64,000 nucleotides of DNA from Ktedonobacter robiniae (GCF_016587375.1 NZ_BNJG01000001.1:3044001-3108000), one strand, 5' to 3'; numbered from the stretch's first letter, positions 1 through 8,834 are shown. The notes: generated by a model from the letters alone, not told the origin. Numbers and translations: made by a program.

Positions 1-1944
1 TTGCTGGTCTCTACAACAGGAGCATTTGCTATGTCGAGGGCGGGGCGTGCGAACGATCCTAGCCAGGAGGTTGCACGTGCCGGAACAGCGGTTGTGCGCT
101 TGCTTGCTACGTATGAGATCGCATCGGAGACGAGCGCGCAACCTGGGCACTCGGCATCATCTCTGCTCCTGGGATCGCTGGGCGTGCGCAATCAGCTCTT
201 TTATACCTGTACTGGCCTGGGCACGATTATTGCAAGCTGGTCGGCTGCCGAGTTGAGCCAGCGCTTTCCAGATGCTAGTTTCGCGAATCAGAATACCTGG
301 GTGCTGACGGATAGCAGCGTCGTAAGCAAAAGTGGCTCAGGTTGTCAGGCAGCAGGCGGCGGACGCCTCGTCACGCTAAAAGTTTATTTTAGTAATCTCT
401 ATAACAGTGAGGCACAACCAGTTGTCGTGTACGAGTCCGATGCTCAGAGTAGTGTGGCCCTCAATACCTTTTGCCTGGATGAGAGCGAAAGCTGTGCACA
501 GGATAGCCCGGTCGTATTTTCCTTTAATTCCAATAAACTATATCCATATGTAGATATAGCACAAGCAAATGCTACCCAACCAGCTTCGCTTGGCCTGACT
601 ACGAGCAGTCCGACCAGCCAGGCTCTACCGCCAGCGAATGTGAACGAGTCGCAAGCTGCGCAATATCTCTCACCTGCGCTTCTGCCAGCGAATGCGGCGC
701 TCGAACCAGGAACGCCCCTCCTGGATAAAAGCGGGGCCTTAGTACAACTGCGTCTCAAGAGCCAGGCGATAGAGAGAACCGAGTTAGTGGCTGCCTTGCA
801 GAAGGTGCCACCTACAGGAACGACGCATGTGTTGGATATAAATAGAAGTCTTGAGAATAATGTACATATGAATTGGGTGCAAGGAATCGCAAATTATTAT
901 CGGCAGCCTCCCGACTATAGACGGGCCGAGGATTTCTTTCATAAGGCATTGCTCGCCAACACGGATTTCGCAGGCGCGCATCTATTTGAGCAGAAGGCAA
1001 GCGAGGCATTGAATGTGAATAAACAATCTACTAGTAGTACCCAGGCAACCGGCACGAGTATCACCATTGCGGGTATCCCGGTCCCGATTTTGCCACTTGT
1101 GATTGCTGTCCTGGCTGTGCTCATTATTCTGCTTATTCTGACCAGCGTCTCCTTTGGTCGTAAGCGTGTGCAGCGTAAGCGACAACGCAGACTACTGGAA
1201 GAGGCTGAGCGTAACGCTTCAGTTGAGGCCTCGCGTATTTCGGAGGAGGAGGCGAAGCTGCGCCAGAAGCTCCCCGCCTGGGAGCATAAGACCATGCCTA
1301 TCGCCAGAGATGACGATGCGGGAGCCACGTACTCTCCCGTACCTGTCACAGCGGAAGCCCCACCAGCAGCGGCGGGCAATATCGCGACGCCAACCGATCA
1401 GCCGACCTTGGTGAATAATACCGCTCCCTCGATGCAGGCCGTGCAACTGGTCTGTCCCAATTGTAAATCCCCAGTGTCAAAGGGCGATAATTTCTGCCAT
1501 CATTGCCGTTGCCCTCTCTCGCCTTCGGCCTCTGGTCTGAATTTGCGTATACCATCACAGTATTTGCGCGACCAGCAAAAAGACGCGGCCCCGGTTGCGG
1601 GAGCCGTTCCCTTCTCCTCTCTCGCCGATCTGCCAACTGTTGAGTTTACGCCTGAATCTGAGGAGGTGAAGGCTCCAGTATCTGAGGTTTCCACTGCCAG
1701 TGATTCTGAGAGGACGGAACCCGGGCATAAACCCAGCAAACCTATTCACTACCTTGTTGGGACGCATACTGATCCTGGTATTAAGCGGAAGCACAAGCCA
1801 AACGAGGATAGCTTCTTTGCGGCCAGAGGGGTATGTCGTGTCTATGGTGAGGTTCTGCCATTTGGCCTCTTTGTGGTGGCTGATGGCATGGGGGGCATGC
1901 CGCGGGACGCGATGCCAGCCGCCTGGCTATCCAGACCATCGTAA
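1..1944 (+). CDS. membrane-anchored zinc-ribbon/PP2C phosphatase, 5' part (frameshifted, start outside window)
   Basis: The frame is open from base 1, so the true start may lie upstream. Residues about 50-110 have a weak trypsin-like look (GLGTIIAS, then TWVLTDSSVV); this is only a hint. A single membrane segment spans about residues 353-384 and is followed by a basic stop-transfer stretch. A zinc ribbon follows (CPNC from residue 485, then FCHHC). From about residue 583 a PP2C serine/threonine phosphatase domain begins with KPNEDSFF and reaches the metal-binding DGMGG motif. The frame is then lost and ends in a spurious tail. Adding one G to the run at 1890-1895 restores GMGGHAAGRDASRLAIQ, the normal continuation of the family. 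The rest of the domain lies in the next entry. The intact protein would dephosphorylate Ser/Thr proteins on the cytoplasmic side of the membrane. The break may be a sequencing error or a real mutation. Confidence 0.75.
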   Translation: MLVSTTGAFAMSRAGRANDPSQEVARAGTAVVRLLATYEIASETSAQPGHSASSLLLGSLGVRNQLFYTCTGLGTIIASWSAAELSQRFPDASFANQNTWVLTDSSVVSKSGSGCQAAGGGRLVTLKVYFSNLYNSEAQPVVVYESDAQSSVALNTFCLDESESCAQDSPVVFSFNSNKLYPYVDIAQANATQPASLGLTTSSPTSQALPPANVNESQAAQYLSPALLPANAALEPGTPLLDKSGALVQLRLKSQAIERTELVAALQKVPPTGTTHVLDINRSLENNVHMNWVQGIANYYRQPPDYRRAEDFFHKALLANTDFAGAHLFEQKASEALNVNKQSTSSTQATGTSITIAGIPVPILPLVIAVLAVLIILLILTSVSFGRKRVQRKRQRRLLEEAERNASVEASRISEEEAKLRQKLPAWEHKTMPIARDDDAGATYSPVPVTAEAPPAAAGNIATPTDQPTLVNNTAPSMQAVQLVCPNCKSPVSKGDNFCHHCRCPLSPSASGLNLRIPSQYLRDQQKDAAPVAGAVPFSSLADLPTVEFTPESEEVKAPVSEVSTASDSERTEPGHKPSKPIHYLVGTHTDPGIKRKHKPNEDSFFAARGVCRVYGEVLPFGLFVVADGMGGMPRDAMPAAWLSRPS

Positions 1945-1949
1945 ACTTT

Positions 1950-2594
1950 ATGGTTCCCAATCTACGGGCGGAGAACGATCTGCCACGCGAGGGCCTGGTG
2001 CGCCTCCTGGTGGATGGCGTGCAGCAGGCCAACCAGGCGGTACACCAGCACAATATGGAGCTACATGCCGACATGGGAACCACGATGACTGCGGCCTTCA
2101 TCGTGGCTGACACCGCCTATGTGACCAATGTCGGTGATAGTCGCACCTATCTCTACCGCCAGGGTGAGCAGCTACGCAAAGTGACCAATGATCACTCGGT
2201 CGTGGCAAGCCTAGTCGAGGCTGGTATTATCCAGCCAGATGATATCTATACTCATCCTAAACGCAATCAGATTTATCGTAGCCTTGGCGAGAAGACCGCC
2301 ATTGAGATTGATGCCTTTGAAGAGCAGGTATACGATGGTGACCTGTTGCTGCTCTGCTCCGATGGACTCTGGGATATGGTCCGTGATCCACAAATCGAGC
2401 ATATGATCAAACAGCCACAGAAGGATGTGCAGGGCATCGCAGATGCCCTGGTTCAGGCCGCCTTGCGTGAGGGCGGCGATGACAATGTGAGCGTGATTGT
2501 GGTGGGGATACGGGAGGCGCAAGGGGAATCCCGGGGACGTGGTTTCCAGGTGCTTGCCAAGCCTGACACGGTTCAGTTACCCCAACTCACGTGA
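1950..2594 (+). CDS. PP2C phosphatase domain, 3' part of the frameshifted gene
   Basis: This is the second half of the PP2C domain begun in the preceding entry. The coding frame is meaningful from about 1896, upstream of the ATG at 1950. It reads ADMGTTMTAAFI, VGDSRTYLYR, NDHSVVASLVEAG, LLLCSDGLWDMV and GGDDNVSVIVV, the ordered PP2C motifs including the metal-binding aspartates. There is no convincing ribosome-binding site ahead of 1950, so independent expression is unlikely and would give a phosphatase without its DGMGG metal ligand. The protein ends shortly before the complex I promoter, and no hairpin separates them. Confidence 0.75.
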   Translation: MVPNLRAENDLPREGLVRLLVDGVQQANQAVHQHNMELHADMGTTMTAAFIVADTAYVTNVGDSRTYLYRQGEQLRKVTNDHSVVASLVEAGIIQPDDIYTHPKRNQIYRSLGEKTAIEIDAFEEQVYDGDLLLLCSDGLWDMVRDPQIEHMIKQPQKDVQGIADALVQAALREGGDDNVSVIVVGIREAQGESRGRGFQVLAKPDTVQLPQLT

Positions 2595-2596
2595 AA

Positions 2597-2625
2597 TTGT
2601 CGCCTCTTACTCACTGTGCTATAAT
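2597..2625 (+). promoter_or_regulatory. sigma-70-type promoter of the nuo operon
   Basis: TTGTCG at 2597-2602 and a perfect TATAAT at 2620-2625 are separated by 17 bases. The promoter lies about 60 bases before the nuoA start. A 9-bp stem (GCCTCTGTC pairing with GGCAGAGGC) sits in the leader just ahead of the nuoA ribosome-binding site. Confidence 0.6.
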
Positions 2626-2687
2626 CATTGCAGCATCTTCTTGCCTCTGTCGATATTCGGCAGAGGCTTGTATTGGGAGGAACGCTT

Positions 2688-3044
2688 GTGTCTCTTGGGT
2701 ACTTATACGCGGGTATTCTGTTAGTAGCCGGTTTTGTTTTTGTTATTCTTGCAACTACGGTCTCTAACATACTCTCACCCCATAAAAAAACAAAAGAAAA
2801 AGCCCAGACCTATGAGTCTGGTGAAAAGCCAATTGGCTCGGCCTGGGTACAATATCCACTTGGTTTCTACATCTTTGCCCTACTCTTTGTGGCCTTTGAT
2901 GTGGATATTGTGTTTATCATTTCCTGGGCAGTCATCTTCAAGCAATTAAGTGTTTTTGGTTTTGTCGAGATGCTCTTCTTTATCTTAATACTCGCGCTTG
3001 GCCTGGTGTATGCCTGGCGTAAGGGAGTGACACGATGGATCTAG
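2688..3044 (+). CDS. nuoA: NADH-quinone oxidoreductase subunit A
   Basis: Small membrane subunit of respiratory complex I, 118 residues from a GTG start. The GTG was chosen because GGGAGG lies 7 bases upstream and gives the usual family length; an ATG at 2628 would add a non-conserved leader. Three hydrophobic segments are visible. The family loop motifs are present: YESGEKPIGSAWVQY, then FYIFALLFVAFDVDIVF with its acidic residues. The stop overlaps the nuoC start by ten bases, which suggests translational coupling. In most genomes nuoB follows nuoA; here it does not. Confidence 0.93.
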   Translation: MSLGYLYAGILLVAGFVFVILATTVSNILSPHKKTKEKAQTYESGEKPIGSAWVQYPLGFYIFALLFVAFDVDIVFIISWAVIFKQLSVFGFVEMLFFILILALGLVYAWRKGVTRWI

Positions 3045-3739
3045 TACCACGTTCTACAAATATGCCTAGTGCGACAACGGGCTATCGTGACCAGAACGCT
3101 GCTCTGGCTCGCGACCTGGCTCCGCTCTCGCAGATCACAGGCAAGCCTGTCAATGCTACCACGCTCAAAGGGGATTTCCTGGGCCTGGTCGTTGATAAAG
3201 AGAACCTGGTGGCCGTCTGTCGCTTTGTGCGCGACCAGCTAGGATTTGATTTATTGGTGTGCGTCTCGGGTGCCGATATGCTTGATCACCTGGAGTCGGT
3301 CTATCACCTGCGCTCAACCACGCGCGCGCAGTTGCTACAGATCAAGGTACGTATCGAGCGCGAGAAGCCAGAAGTTGATAGCGTGGTCTCGGTCTATCCA
3401 ACTGCTAACTGGTTGGAGCGCGAGACCTACGACATGTATGGCATTCGCTTCGCGGGCCATCCTGATCTCCGCCGTATGTTGCTGGATGATGACTTCGAAG
3501 GCTATCCCTTGCTGAAGGACTTCAAACAGGTGCCAATGACCGCAAAGCCTCGGGCGACCACGCAGATCGATCCAAATATGGCGGTCTCGGGCAAATTCCA
3601 GCAGCAGCACCTGGAGCGTGTGGTGCAGAAGAAACTGGGTCAGGGCCTGGAGGAGCGCCTCCATCCTGGCACTCCAACCTTCGGCCATGCTTTCCAGGAT
3701 TATCAAGAGGCGGGCGAACAGCAGGCAGATACGGAATAA
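3035..3739 (+). CDS. nuoC: NADH-quinone oxidoreductase subunit C
   Basis: Peripheral-arm subunit of complex I (30-kDa family), 234 residues. The signature region is clear: SVYPTANWLERETYDMYG followed by LRRMLLDDDFEGYPLLKDF. The roughly 60-residue C-terminal tail after this motif is family-variable. The ATG overlaps the end of nuoA. No nuoB lies between nuoA and nuoC, which is unusual. NuoB carries the N2 cluster and must be encoded elsewhere if the complex is functional. Confidence 0.93.
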   Translation: MDLVPRSTNMPSATTGYRDQNAALARDLAPLSQITGKPVNATTLKGDFLGLVVDKENLVAVCRFVRDQLGFDLLVCVSGADMLDHLESVYHLRSTTRAQLLQIKVRIEREKPEVDSVVSVYPTANWLERETYDMYGIRFAGHPDLRRMLLDDDFEGYPLLKDFKQVPMTAKPRATTQIDPNMAVSGKFQQQHLERVVQKKLGQGLEERLHPGTPTFGHAFQDYQEAGEQQADTE

Positions 3740-3748
3740 GTGCCTTAT

Positions 3749-3837
3749 CGGAAACCTGAGCGCTTGTCCCCAAAATGGGGGCGGCGCGCTAGCCACGAGA
3801 GTGGCGCCGCACCCCCGAATGGGGTTGCATTCCGCAT
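3749..3837 (+). repeat. structured intergenic repeat, GNRA-hairpin family, copy 1
   Basis: A composite hairpin after nuoC. The outer ends are CGGAAACC and TTCCGCAT. Inside, GGGGG pairs with CCCCC and GCGGC with GCCGC. The apical stem GCCAC closes on the GNRA loop GAGA and GTGGC. A related copy at 5626-5677 has GTCAC-GAAA-GTGAC, a compensatory change in the stem. This supports RNA folding. Confidence 0.65.
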
Positions 3838-3939
3838 TAAAAGGCCACTTGGGAAGTTGAAAGCACGTCTGATAGAGAGCGTTTAACAGACACTTGTGGA
3901 TCGCTTTCTTTCTATTGCAGAAGAACGTGAGTGTGGGCT

Positions 3940-4341
3940 ATGCCAAAGGCCAGGACGCATCGTAGAGGCGCGGGACGCAGTCGTACTGAGAGCCAGAAAC
4001 AGGGTCGTGAAACACAGGGCGTCGGCAAGGTCGCACCAGGCCAGGACAGGGAAGGGCGCGCGAACGGAAAGAGTCGCGCAGGGGAGGCAGGACAGACGTT
4101 GGGGCGTGCCGCACGCTCGGGGTCTTTGGCACGTTCTAAGGGAGTGTCCCAGGCAAGAAATGGTACACAGGGAGTGATGATGCCCATCCTCGTCGCTTGT
4201 GTTTGTTTTGGGACGGCGGTAGCACTAGCATTTTTCTCGGCGGACCCTAATCGCTACCTGTTTAGTGCTCTGGCGACACTCATGGGATGTATGTGGTCCT
4301 ATATGTTCTGGGTCCGCCTGCGACGCCTGCAACGCAGATAA
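3940..4341 (+). CDS. small basic membrane protein within the nuo operon
   Basis: About 133 residues from ATG 3940; a GTG at 3931 is an alternative. The first 80 residues are very rich in Arg, Lys, Gly and Ser and look disordered. The C-terminal third has two hydrophobic helices (about PILVACVCFGTAVALAFF and YLFSALATLMGCMWSYMFW) ending in an RLRRLQRR basic tail. I do not recognise a family. It sits between nuoC and nuoD, so it may be a lineage-specific complex I accessory or assembly factor; this is inferred from position only. Confidence 0.6.
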   Translation: MPKARTHRRGAGRSRTESQKQGRETQGVGKVAPGQDREGRANGKSRAGEAGQTLGRAARSGSLARSKGVSQARNGTQGVMMPILVACVCFGTAVALAFFSADPNRYLFSALATLMGCMWSYMFWVRLRRLQRR

Positions 4342-4383
4342 AACTATTGGCAGGCACTGAAACATACTAAACGAGGAAACCTC

Positions 4384-5535
4384 ATGGCTACAAACCAAGA
4401 GATAAATATTCCGGTCGGCATCGTGAGCGAGGGTGGCGAACTAAAGTCTCAGGAGATGTTACTCAACCTGGGCCCTCAGCATCCAAGTACACACGGCGTC
4501 TTGCGTCTGTTGCTCACGCTTGAGGGCGAGACGGTCGTCGATTGCACGCCGGTTATTGGTTATCTGCATCGCGGCATCGAAAAGATTCTGGAGAATCGCC
4601 CTATTATGGGCGGCATCCGTTATATGGACAACGCGGATTACCTCTCGCCTATGCTCAATGAGACCGCCTATGCCGGCGCTGTCGAGCAGTTGATGGGAAT
4701 TGAGTTGCCACGCCGCGCGCAGTATATCCGCCTGATTACTAATGAGTTACAGCGTATCGCCAGCCACCTCGTGGCCGTGGGTACCTATCTGCTCGACCTG
4801 GGTGCGACCACTCCTGTCATCTGGGCCTTCCGTGATCGCGAAAGCATCCTCTCGCTCTTTGAGGCACTGGGTGGTAGCCGCTTTAACGTGAACTATATGC
4901 GCGTGGGTGGTGTCCTGCACGATCTGCCCAAGGGCTGGCTCAAAGAGTGCGAGGAATTCCTCGACCAGTTTGAGAAGAGCCATGCGGAACTGACGGCCTT
5001 GATTACTGGCAATGAAATCTTTGAGGCTCGTACCCAGGGCGTCGGCTATATTGATCCACAGCAGGCCCTGGCCTATGGCCTGACTGGCCCGATGCTGCGC
5101 GCCAGTGGTATCAATTGGGATCTGCGCGTGAACCGCCCTTACATGGCGTATCGCGAGATTGCAGTGAACCCCCAGGTGCGCCAGGAAGGTGACTGCTACG
5201 CCCGTTACTGCGTGCGTATGGCTGAAATGCTTGAGAGCGTGCGCCTCTGCCGCGAAGCGATTGATAAGCTTCCGGGTGGCCCTATCAGCACACGCACACC
5301 GATCGCGCTGCGTCCTCCACGCGGTGAGACCTACTTCGCGGTCGAGAGCAGCAAGGGTGAACTGGGCGTCTACTTCATCAGCGATGGTAGCGAGTATCCC
5401 TGGCGCGCGAAGCTACGTGGCCCTTCCTTTGTCAATCTGCAAATCGTGCCTGAGCTACTGCGTGGTCATAAAATGAGTGATACCATCGCGATCATGGGTA
5501 GCACCGATATTGTGCTGGGTGAGGTTGACCGCTAA
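4384..5535 (+). CDS. nuoD: NADH-quinone oxidoreductase subunit D
   Basis: The 49-kDa subunit of complex I, forming part of the quinone site. Length is 383 residues, normal for the family. Diagnostic motifs are LGPQHPSTHGVLRL, GYLHRGIEKI, YMDNADYLSPM and NELQRIASHL, and the C-terminus ends in GSTDIVLGEVDR as expected. GAGGAAAC lies just upstream of the ATG. It follows the small basic membrane protein by 42 bases and is co-directional with nuoH. Confidence 0.95.
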   Translation: MATNQEINIPVGIVSEGGELKSQEMLLNLGPQHPSTHGVLRLLLTLEGETVVDCTPVIGYLHRGIEKILENRPIMGGIRYMDNADYLSPMLNETAYAGAVEQLMGIELPRRAQYIRLITNELQRIASHLVAVGTYLLDLGATTPVIWAFRDRESILSLFEALGGSRFNVNYMRVGGVLHDLPKGWLKECEEFLDQFEKSHAELTALITGNEIFEARTQGVGYIDPQQALAYGLTGPMLRASGINWDLRVNRPYMAYREIAVNPQVRQEGDCYARYCVRMAEMLESVRLCREAIDKLPGGPISTRTPIALRPPRGETYFAVESSKGELGVYFISDGSEYPWRAKLRGPSFVNLQIVPELLRGHKMSDTIAIMGSTDIVLGEVDR

Positions 5536-5625
5536 TGCCTCCTGGCATTCAGGTGGAATGGGCGCTTCAGGCGCCGTTCCTCGCTGAATGCTCCGGCTAC
5601 CTACCTTCAATGGTTACTACCGATT

Positions 5626-5677
5626 CGGAAACCTGAGCGCGGAGCGCTAGTCACGAAAGTGACGTTGGTTTCCGCAT
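5626..5677 (+). repeat. structured intergenic repeat, GNRA-hairpin family, copy 2
   Basis: A hairpin between nuoD and nuoH. The outer arms CGGAAACC and GGTTTCCG are perfectly complementary. The inner stem GTCAC closes on the GNRA loop GAAA and GTGAC. It shares the GCGCTAG-YCACGARAGTGRCG core with copy 1, differing by compensatory changes. A further imperfect hairpin (GGAATGGGCGC...GGCGCCGTTCC) lies just upstream at about 5553-5590. Confidence 0.65.
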
Positions 5678-5769
5678 AAGATCTTAGTAAACAAGGCGAA
5701 ATGGCTGCTTCTGCGCCCGGTATCCCCCGGTAAGCAGAAGCGTGTTCGTTCGCGCTGGAGTCATCTACG

Positions 5770-7164
5770 ATGTTTACAGTTCTTGCTGATGATGGATTGT
5801 GGACACAACTGGTCAATGGCATTCTCTCATGGGATACCTTGCAGTTTGTGGTCGCCTTCCTCTCAATATTTGGTTTCGTGCTTACGAGCGCGACCATCCT
5901 GGTTCTGCTAGAGCGCAAGGTTATTGCCTGGGTGCAGGACCGTCTTGGCCCCTATCATACCGGTCCCTGGGGCCTTCTGCAGAGTGTCGCTGACGTGCTC
6001 AAGCTCCTGCTGAAAGAGGATGTCCATACCGCTGATAGCGACCTGTTGCTCTTCTGGCTGGCACCCGCCGTCTTCCTGGCACCGGCCATCGCGACCTTCG
6101 CTGTGTTGCCCTTCTCGCCCTATATCGGGGTTCCGGGGACAGCCCTGGCGACTGGTGTCGTCTACTATGTCGCCATCAGTTCGATCGACGTCGTGGGCGT
6201 GGTCATGGCTGGCTGGAGCTCGAATAACAAGTATGCCTTGATCGGTGGCCTGCGTGCCGCCGCCCAGATGATCTCGTATGAGCTACCCCTGTTTCTCTCG
6301 CTCGTGGGCGTGATCATGCTGACCAGCGTGCTGGCGGGTCATCCTGGCTATCCCGGCGTGTCGGGCATTGGTACCGTCTCCCTGCGTGAAATTCAGAACT
6401 TCCAGAACATCTGGAGTAAGAGCGGCAATCCAGTGCTAGACTTCCTCTTCGAAGGCTTCACGCCCTGGGCCTGGTTTATCCTGGTACAGCCTCTGATGAT
6501 CGTCATCTACTACACCTGTGGCCTGGCCGAGACCAACCGCGCGCCCTTCGACCTGCCTGAGGCCGAGTCCGAGCTGGTTGCTGGCCATATGACAGAGTAC
6601 AGCGGTATGCGCTGGGCGATGTTCTTCCTGGGTGAGTATGGCAATATGACCGTGGTATCAGCAATAACGGCCTATATGTTCCTGGGTGGCTTTGCCGGCC
6701 CTGGTGTCTCCTACCTGGTTGGCTTAAACAACATCTGGTGGGGCCTGGTTGGTAACCTGCTGGGCCTGGTCTATCTGGTTCTCAAGGTCTACCTGCTCTG
6801 CTTCGTCTTCATCTGGATTCGCGCCACGTTGCCACGTCTGCGCGCCGACCAGTTGATGCAATTTAGCTGGCTGATCTTGATGCCGGTTACTCTGGCCAAT
6901 ATCATCGTCACTGGCGGTGTCTACCTGATCTTCGACGCGTTTCACCTCCCCATCGTGGCCTTCCTGGTGACGCTGGGTGTGATTAACTGGATATCGGTTT
7001 ATGGCTTTATCCAGCTGGTACGCCGCGCGACAGTGGCCTCGACCCGCCGCGCCCAGGCCCCCGCGATCCGTGCGCAGCGTCGTGCGGCTGCCGTGGCTGG
7101 CTTGCAGTTGCGCGATGGCGTCCCCGCCCGTGCTCAGCTGACCGCTGGTGGTTCCGAGAAATAA
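5770..7164 (+). CDS. nuoH: NADH-quinone oxidoreductase subunit H
   Basis: Membrane subunit of complex I that forms the quinone chamber with NuoD and NuoB. It is 464 residues with about eight to nine membrane helices. Motifs include LLERKVIAWVQDRLGPYHTG near the N-terminus and NRAPFDLPEAESELVAG in the central acidic loop. After the last helix (around residue 415) there is an Ala/Arg-rich tail of about 45 residues that most NuoH proteins lack. It ends at a strong bidirectional terminator, so no further nuo genes follow here. NuoB, E-G and I-N must lie elsewhere. Confidence 0.94.
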   Translation: MFTVLADDGLWTQLVNGILSWDTLQFVVAFLSIFGFVLTSATILVLLERKVIAWVQDRLGPYHTGPWGLLQSVADVLKLLLKEDVHTADSDLLLFWLAPAVFLAPAIATFAVLPFSPYIGVPGTALATGVVYYVAISSIDVVGVVMAGWSSNNKYALIGGLRAAAQMISYELPLFLSLVGVIMLTSVLAGHPGYPGVSGIGTVSLREIQNFQNIWSKSGNPVLDFLFEGFTPWAWFILVQPLMIVIYYTCGLAETNRAPFDLPEAESELVAGHMTEYSGMRWAMFFLGEYGNMTVVSAITAYMFLGGFAGPGVSYLVGLNNIWWGLVGNLLGLVYLVLKVYLLCFVFIWIRATLPRLRADQLMQFSWLILMPVTLANIIVTGGVYLIFDAFHLPIVAFLVTLGVINWISVYGFIQLVRRATVASTRRAQAPAIRAQRRAAAVAGLQLRDGVPARAQLTAGGSEK

Positions 7165-7169
7165 ATAGC

Positions 7170-7221
7170 AAGCACAAAAAATACCTGCTGGGAATGCTCC
7201 CAGCAGGTATTTTTTGTGCTT
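7170..7221. terminator. bidirectional intrinsic terminator between nuoH and the PAP2-like gene
   Basis: Perfect 24-bp arms with loop ATGC. The G+C-rich apical stem is flanked by a run of A on the left and T on the right, so it can stop transcription from both convergent genes. Confidence 0.9.
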
Positions 7222-7230
7222 TTGACGACG

Positions 7231-7872
7231 CTAGATACCATAGAGTGCCAGGGTGAGGGCGGCAATCCCGATAGTGACGAGCGAGCCCGCGATGACCTGT
7301 CCCGTCGTGTGGCGATGCAGGACCACGCGCGACCAACAGACCAGTGCCACCAGGGCATAGGCTGGCAGGACGACCTGGCCATAGAGGGCGGTCAGCAGGG
7401 TCACTGCCCCCGCCAGTGAGGAGGCGTGAATACTGATCTTCCAGCGGCCCCAGAGCGTGACCATCATCATGATGCAGCCAATAAAGAGCGTCATGAGAAG
7501 GGCGGTTTGCAGCGTATGAGGTCCGTGAATAAGTCCTAAGAGGGAGAAGACCGCGAGAACAGAGAGCAGACAGATGATAAAGGGACCGACACGCTGTGAA
7601 CGTTTGCTTACATCCATATCCGTAAATTTACCGAGCTTGACGCCAATCAGAATGTACAGCATAGGACCCACGCTCACGAAGAAGAGCGTGAGCAGGGTAT
7701 AGCCGATGGCCTGTAGCTGGTTACTGGTGCGGTAGAGCGCTACCAGGAGGATCGTTGGGATGGATACGACTGGTGGTGAGAGAATGGCTGAAATAGAATG
7801 TGCAATCCGCAGACGCAAGGTCCGCGGTGGCAGCCCAGCGGGGGAAACGCCGGTACTGAGAGTATTTGACAT
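7231..7872 (-). CDS. PAP2-like integral membrane protein
   Basis: About 213 residues with six hydrophobic segments. Pieces of the type-2 phosphatidic acid phosphatase signature are visible: KRSQR in the first cytoplasmic region, KISIHASS corresponding to the central SxH motif, and SRVVLHRHTTGQ corresponding to SRxxxxxHxxxD. The last acidic residue is replaced by Gln, so phosphatase activity is uncertain. Start: ATG 7872 with AAGGCAGGAG upstream; a TTG at 7887 overlapping the racemase stop is the alternative. It is the last gene of a minus-strand operon with murI and may act on lipid-linked phosphates. Confidence 0.7.
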   Translation of the reverse strand: MSNTLSTGVSPAGLPPRTLRLRIAHSISAILSPPVVSIPTILLVALYRTSNQLQAIGYTLLTLFFVSVGPMLYILIGVKLGKFTDMDVSKRSQRVGPFIICLLSVLAVFSLLGLIHGPHTLQTALLMTLFIGCIMMMVTLWGRWKISIHASSLAGAVTLLTALYGQVVLPAYALVALVCWSRVVLHRHTTGQVIAGSLVTIGIAALTLALYGI

Positions 7873-7883
7873 GCTCCTGCCTT

Positions 7884-8810
7884 TCAAAATGAGGTCATTG
7901 AGGATTCCGTGCTAACGGGATACCCGAGTACCTGGCTGGCAGTTGTCGTAAAGGTGTGTGCGTCTCCGCTACACCAGACTTGGAGCGATCCCTGCTCAGG
8001 TGAGGCCTGATCAATGGGATGTGCGATGCCAGCCTGCTCAAGAAGAAAACGAGTGCGACGAGCGATAGCAGCACCGCTATCGATAACCTGGACGTCCGGG
8101 CCTATGACTTGCCGAATAGCTTCACGCAGGGCGGGAAAATGGGTGCAGCCCAACACCAGGACATCAATGTCGTGCTGGAGCAGGGGATGCAGAGACTGGC
8201 GTAAGACCGCCTCAACCTCTGGTCCCTGTAGCTGTCCCTTTTCAACGAGTGTAACCAGTTCGGAGCAGCCCTGAGCATAGACTTCGACGCCAGTGGCGAA
8301 ATCCTCGATGAGCTGTTGCAGGTATGCGGATTTGGCTGCTTGATTGGTTGCGGCCACGCCAATACGCCCCTTCTGGGTCAGGCTGGCTGCGGGCTTGACT
8401 GCGGGCACCACGCCAACAAAGGGCACATCAGGGAACGAGAGACGGAGCGCTTCAAGAGCGGCCTGTGAGGCCGTATTACAGGCGACAACGATGAGTTTGA
8501 CACCTCGCTCCAGCAAAAAACGACTGGCCTGCTTTGCCAGTTCGATAATCTCTGCTTCGCTCCGTACGCCATAGGGACAGTGTTTGGTGTCCCCATAGTA
8601 GAGAAAGTCCTCGTGCGGGAGAACCTTTCTCAGCTCAGTAAGAATGGTTAAGCCCCCAGCGCCCGAGTCATAGACGCCAATGGGAGCGTAGGGACGATGT
8701 GTATCATCGCCCCTGCTCTCATGCCTGGCCAGGGGAGAGAGCGACTCGACTCCCTCTCCCAACATCGTATGCACTTGTCCCTCATCAAAATTCGTGTTAC
8801 GAATGTTCAT
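7884..8810 (-). CDS. murI: glutamate racemase
   Basis: Interconverts L- and D-glutamate for peptidoglycan. It is 308 residues, with an N-terminal extension of about 40 residues before the core begins at PIGVYDSGAGG. Catalytic motifs are present: the DSG loop, CPYG, VVACNTASQAA with the first catalytic Cys, and VLGCTHFP with the second. The gene starts 24 bases after the mutase stop and runs into the PAP2-like gene, so the three are probably cotranscribed. An internal ATG (MLGEGVES) could also serve as the start. Confidence 0.94.
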   Translation of the reverse strand: MNIRNTNFDEGQVHTMLGEGVESLSPLARHESRGDDTHRPYAPIGVYDSGAGGLTILTELRKVLPHEDFLYYGDTKHCPYGVRSEAEIIELAKQASRFLLERGVKLIVVACNTASQAALEALRLSFPDVPFVGVVPAVKPAASLTQKGRIGVAATNQAAKSAYLQQLIEDFATGVEVYAQGCSELVTLVEKGQLQGPEVEAVLRQSLHPLLQHDIDVLVLGCTHFPALREAIRQVIGPDVQVIDSGAAIARRTRFLLEQAGIAHPIDQASPEQGSLQVWCSGDAHTFTTTASQVLGYPVSTESSMTSF

Positions 8811-8834
8811 GCTTTCCCTTGAAAAACCTCTTGT

